Positions 62,505-64,000 of a DNA stretch of 64,000 nucleotides are shown here, in pieces. Numbering within the stretch: the first letter of the stretch is position 1; the number at the start of each line of letters is the position of its first letter. Position numbers and translations under genes: made by a program. Source of the stretch: Fimbriimonas sp. (GTDB lineage Bacteria > Armatimonadota > Fimbriimonadia > Fimbriimonadales > Fimbriimonadaceae); NCBI GenBank assembly GCA_031292555.1, contig JARLGV010000101.1, positions 107,651-171,650 on the forward strand, in the 5' to 3' direction. The notes below the pieces were generated by a model that made no database searches, was not told the origin of the DNA, and saw only the letters and a list, made by a program, of their open reading frames with translations.

Positions 62505-62983
62505 ATCTTAAAGTAACCAAGTCCGCCGTGAGCGAGCGAAGATGGCATAGCTATTGAGTAGCTCTTCGTCTCTTCGAGCTTCGAGCCGTTTACGGTGATG
62601 CTAACGATACGATTATTAGGCGTCCCGTTCTTCCTAAACGTTACTTCGAACCCGGAAATTTGGAGAAAAATCTCGCTAGGCTCCGGATAGAGGGACACCG
62701 ACCGTTCGAACGCAGCTCGTAATTGTGGAGCGGTGAGACTCAAAACCACGATGGTATTGGTCGGATACTCGAGGAGGGTTGCCAGATCGTCTTTCTTGAA
62801 GCTCTTCTTGAGTAGGCCGGCTGCCAAGAAGGCGCCGTCGGAGCCGGAGAACTCGCGGATTGCGTCTGCTGCGCACTGCGAAGGAGAGTGGGCGCCGACA
62901 TCCGGACCGTCTTCTGCGGCAAGCGCAGAAGATAGGCCGATCAAGAGGCATCCAATCACAGAGTAGAGCTTAACGGCATTCAT
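62396..62983 (-). CDS. Secreted protein made only of a 5'-nucleotidase C-terminal-like domain
   Basis: 195 residues from ATG 62983 with signal peptide (LYSVIGCLLIGLSSALA). The rest matches the substrate-specificity domain of secreted 5'-nucleotidases (TIVVLSLTAPQLRAAFERSV, ISGFEVTFRKNG, NGSKLEETKSYSIAMPSSLAHGGLGYF). The metallophosphatase half is absent, so no catalysis of its own is expected. It could bind nucleotides or nucleosides. A longer frame to 63079 is not needed. Confidence 0.72.
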   Translation of the reverse strand: MNAVKLYSVIGCLLIGLSSALAAEDGPDVGAHSPSQCAADAIREFSGSDGAFLAAGLLKKSFKKDDLATLLEYPTNTIVVLSLTAPQLRAAFERSVSLYPEPSEIFLQISGFEVTFRKNGTPNNRIVSITVNGSKLEETKSYSIAMPSSLAHGGLGYFKIWENAKTVKTFDKTTIEQVLQGKKASDTSPRWLPVA

Positions 62984-63322
62984 GAATTGTCCGGCGACAC
63001 ACTTATTTTGACTCCAGTCAACGTCGACCGTTTCATCCGAATGAGGATTCTGGCTTAGCCTTAGCGAACCGCCCTTCACGTTCCGGTGAACGCGTCATCC
63101 CCTATCGCATTATCCACGGTTTCCCGGTAAAACGGATCGCGTTTTTGCGGGGAGCCGACTGAACGCTGGCGCCGGTTGCGGTGCTAGGAGTATTCGTAAG
63201 ATGTAAACCAACCGAGTCCAGTCGGAGGATTTGCAGTGCTGCCGCTACCCCATTCTTACGGAAACGCAACCAAGGCCCGCGAGCGTGGTGCTCCGGGCCT
63301 TGGGAGGGTGTTTGATGTTAAT
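62984..63322. other. Gene-free stretch between rplK and the nucleotidase-like gene
   Basis: About 340 bases with no supportable gene; the rplK terminator lies at 63270-63303. No tRNA or other RNA gene was recognised. Confidence 0.5.
63270..63303 (-). terminator. Terminator of rplK
   Basis: CCAAGGCCCG (63270-63279) and CGGGCCTTGG (63294-63303) form a 10-bp stem with a 14-nt loop, 20 nt after the rplK stop. On the minus strand TTGCGTTTC follows the stem. Confidence 0.7.
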
Positions 63323-63748
63323 TTAGCCTTCGACGCGGACGCCCATCGATCTGGCAGCGCCAGCCACGATACGCATGGCCATTTCTTCGTCGTTCGTGTT
63401 GAGGTCGGCCATCTTGAGCTTGGCCACGTCGCGAAGTTGATCTCTTGTCAAAACGCCTGCCTTGTCGGTCTTGGGGTTGGCAGCACCTCGGGTGATACCG
63501 GCGGCTCGCTTGATTAGGTCGGTCGTAAGCGGTTGCTTGATCTTGAACGTGTATGAGCGATCTTCAAAGACCGTGATCTCAACCGGCATGACGAAGCCTA
63601 GTTGGGGAGCGGTTTGCTCGTTGAACTTCTTCAGGAACTCCATCATGTTGATGCCGGCTTGGCCGAGTGCAGGGCCGACCGGAGGAGCCGGGGTTCCCTT
63701 GCCCGCCGGGATGTTCAACTTGATGTTATGGGTAATTCTCTTTGCCAT
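63323..63748 (-). CDS. rplK: 50S ribosomal protein L11
   Basis: 141 residues with the L11 N-terminal domain (KLNIPAGKGTPAPPVGPALGQAGINMMEF, with the Pro-rich loop that meets thiostrepton and elongation factors) and the C-terminal RNA-binding domain (VLTRDQLRDVAKLKMADLN...AGAARSMGVRV). The usual downstream rplA is absent: a terminator follows and then unrelated genes. nusG is not visible upstream. Confidence 0.97.
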   Translation of the reverse strand: MAKRITHNIKLNIPAGKGTPAPPVGPALGQAGINMMEFLKKFNEQTAPQLGFVMPVEITVFEDRSYTFKIKQPLTTDLIKRAAGITRGAANPKTDKAGVLTRDQLRDVAKLKMADLNTNDEEMAMRIVAGAARSMGVRVEG

Positions 63749-63827
63749 GGAAACTCTCTGTTAGGGCGCCACTCGCGAGAGGGAAGCATCGCTTTGGCAC
63801 GCGAATGGAAATAGTACCTCAACGAGG

Positions 63828-64000
63828 TTAATCCTGACCATGTTGATCGCGTTGGCGACTCTGAGACGCGCCATGTCCCTTGTTGGCCTGTTTACACCAG
63901 GAAACCATCATTAAGACCATGAATACCCAAGCGATATGGTCGACCTCCTTTGGAATGTGGATGGCAGGGCACCCATAGCCCCAGAAGCCGGAAACGATCA
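63828..64000 (-). CDS. Partial hypothetical protein running off the right edge
   Basis: The C-terminal 56 codons of a minus-strand frame (ending GASQSRQRDQHGQD) with a hydrophobic stretch (HIAWVFMVLMMVSWC) that could be a membrane span. It does not resemble NusG, the usual neighbour of rplK. Support is only an open frame to the edge, so it may be spurious. Confidence 0.35.
   Translation of the reverse strand, partial: IVSGFWGYGCPAIHIPKEVDHIAWVFMVLMMVSWCKQANKGHGASQSRQRDQHGQD

Overview
The window looks like part of a chromosome from a diderm (outer-membrane) bacterium of moderately high GC. The gene mix points to Armatimonadota, probably the Fimbriimonadia. It combines a PilQ secretin operon, a proteasome alpha-type subunit, a coenzyme-B12-dependent ribonucleotide reductase, PASTA-domain signalling, a DUF1559/prepilin-like protein, and two planctomycete-type DUF1501 + DUF1549/DUF1553 gene pairs. 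The phylum is an inference from gene content only.

Layout. 1-2 kb: the end of an OmpR-type response regulator and a KOW-containing protein of unknown role. 2.3-8.1 kb: a pilMNOPQ operon with a clear promoter and a strong terminator. 8.2-13.7 kb: a tightly overlapping run, aroK-aroB-small membrane protein-PASTA pseudokinase-rpe-small membrane protein-ribD. 13.7-16.5 kb: a secreted copper-amine-oxidase-N-like protein, pdxT and arginase. 16.6-21 kb: nrdR and a class II ribonucleotide reductase (nrdJ) whose reading frame is broken by an in-frame TAA. 21-31 kb: secreted peptidase, GH18-like protein, small secreted proteins, a sugar ABC transporter without its ATPase, and two related secreted proteins. 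31-36 kb: GH95 fucosidase, a degenerate pseudopilin, a metalloprotease and an enolase-superfamily enzyme. 36-46 kb: two DUF1501/DUF1549 pairs around two small paralogues, with a dispersed palindromic repeat. 46.9-59.5 kb: hydrogenase maturation genes (hypB, hypFCDE) and a complete hdrCBA-mvhDGA-protease operon. 59.5-64 kb: site-2 protease, proteasome alpha-like protein, M28 peptidase, an orphan 5'-nucleotidase C-domain protein, and rplK.

How the genes fit together. The hyp and hdr/mvh genes form one functional block. A group 3c [NiFe] hydrogenase (MvhAG), linked by MvhD to an HdrABC flavin-based electron-bifurcating complex, sits beside its own maturation protease and most of the Hyp factors; hypA is not in the window. 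The pilMNOPQ-aroKB order matches the arrangement known from proteobacteria, and the PASTA protein next to rpe recalls the Firmicute prkC-rsgA-rpe cluster, although here every ATP-binding and catalytic kinase motif is degraded. NrdR has a tandem pair of NrdR-box-like palindromes in its own promoter and probably controls the downstream nrdJ.

The most notable observations are the in-frame stop in nrdJ, the PASTA pseudokinase, the hydrogenase/heterodisulfide-reductase block in a bacterium, and a recurring promoter layout in which a -10-like hexamer lies only 6-7 nt before the start codon with no ribosome binding site, which suggests leaderless mRNAs. Other shared features are the Gly/Met-rich tails on successive Pil proteins and an aroK start codon that directly touches the pilQ terminator.
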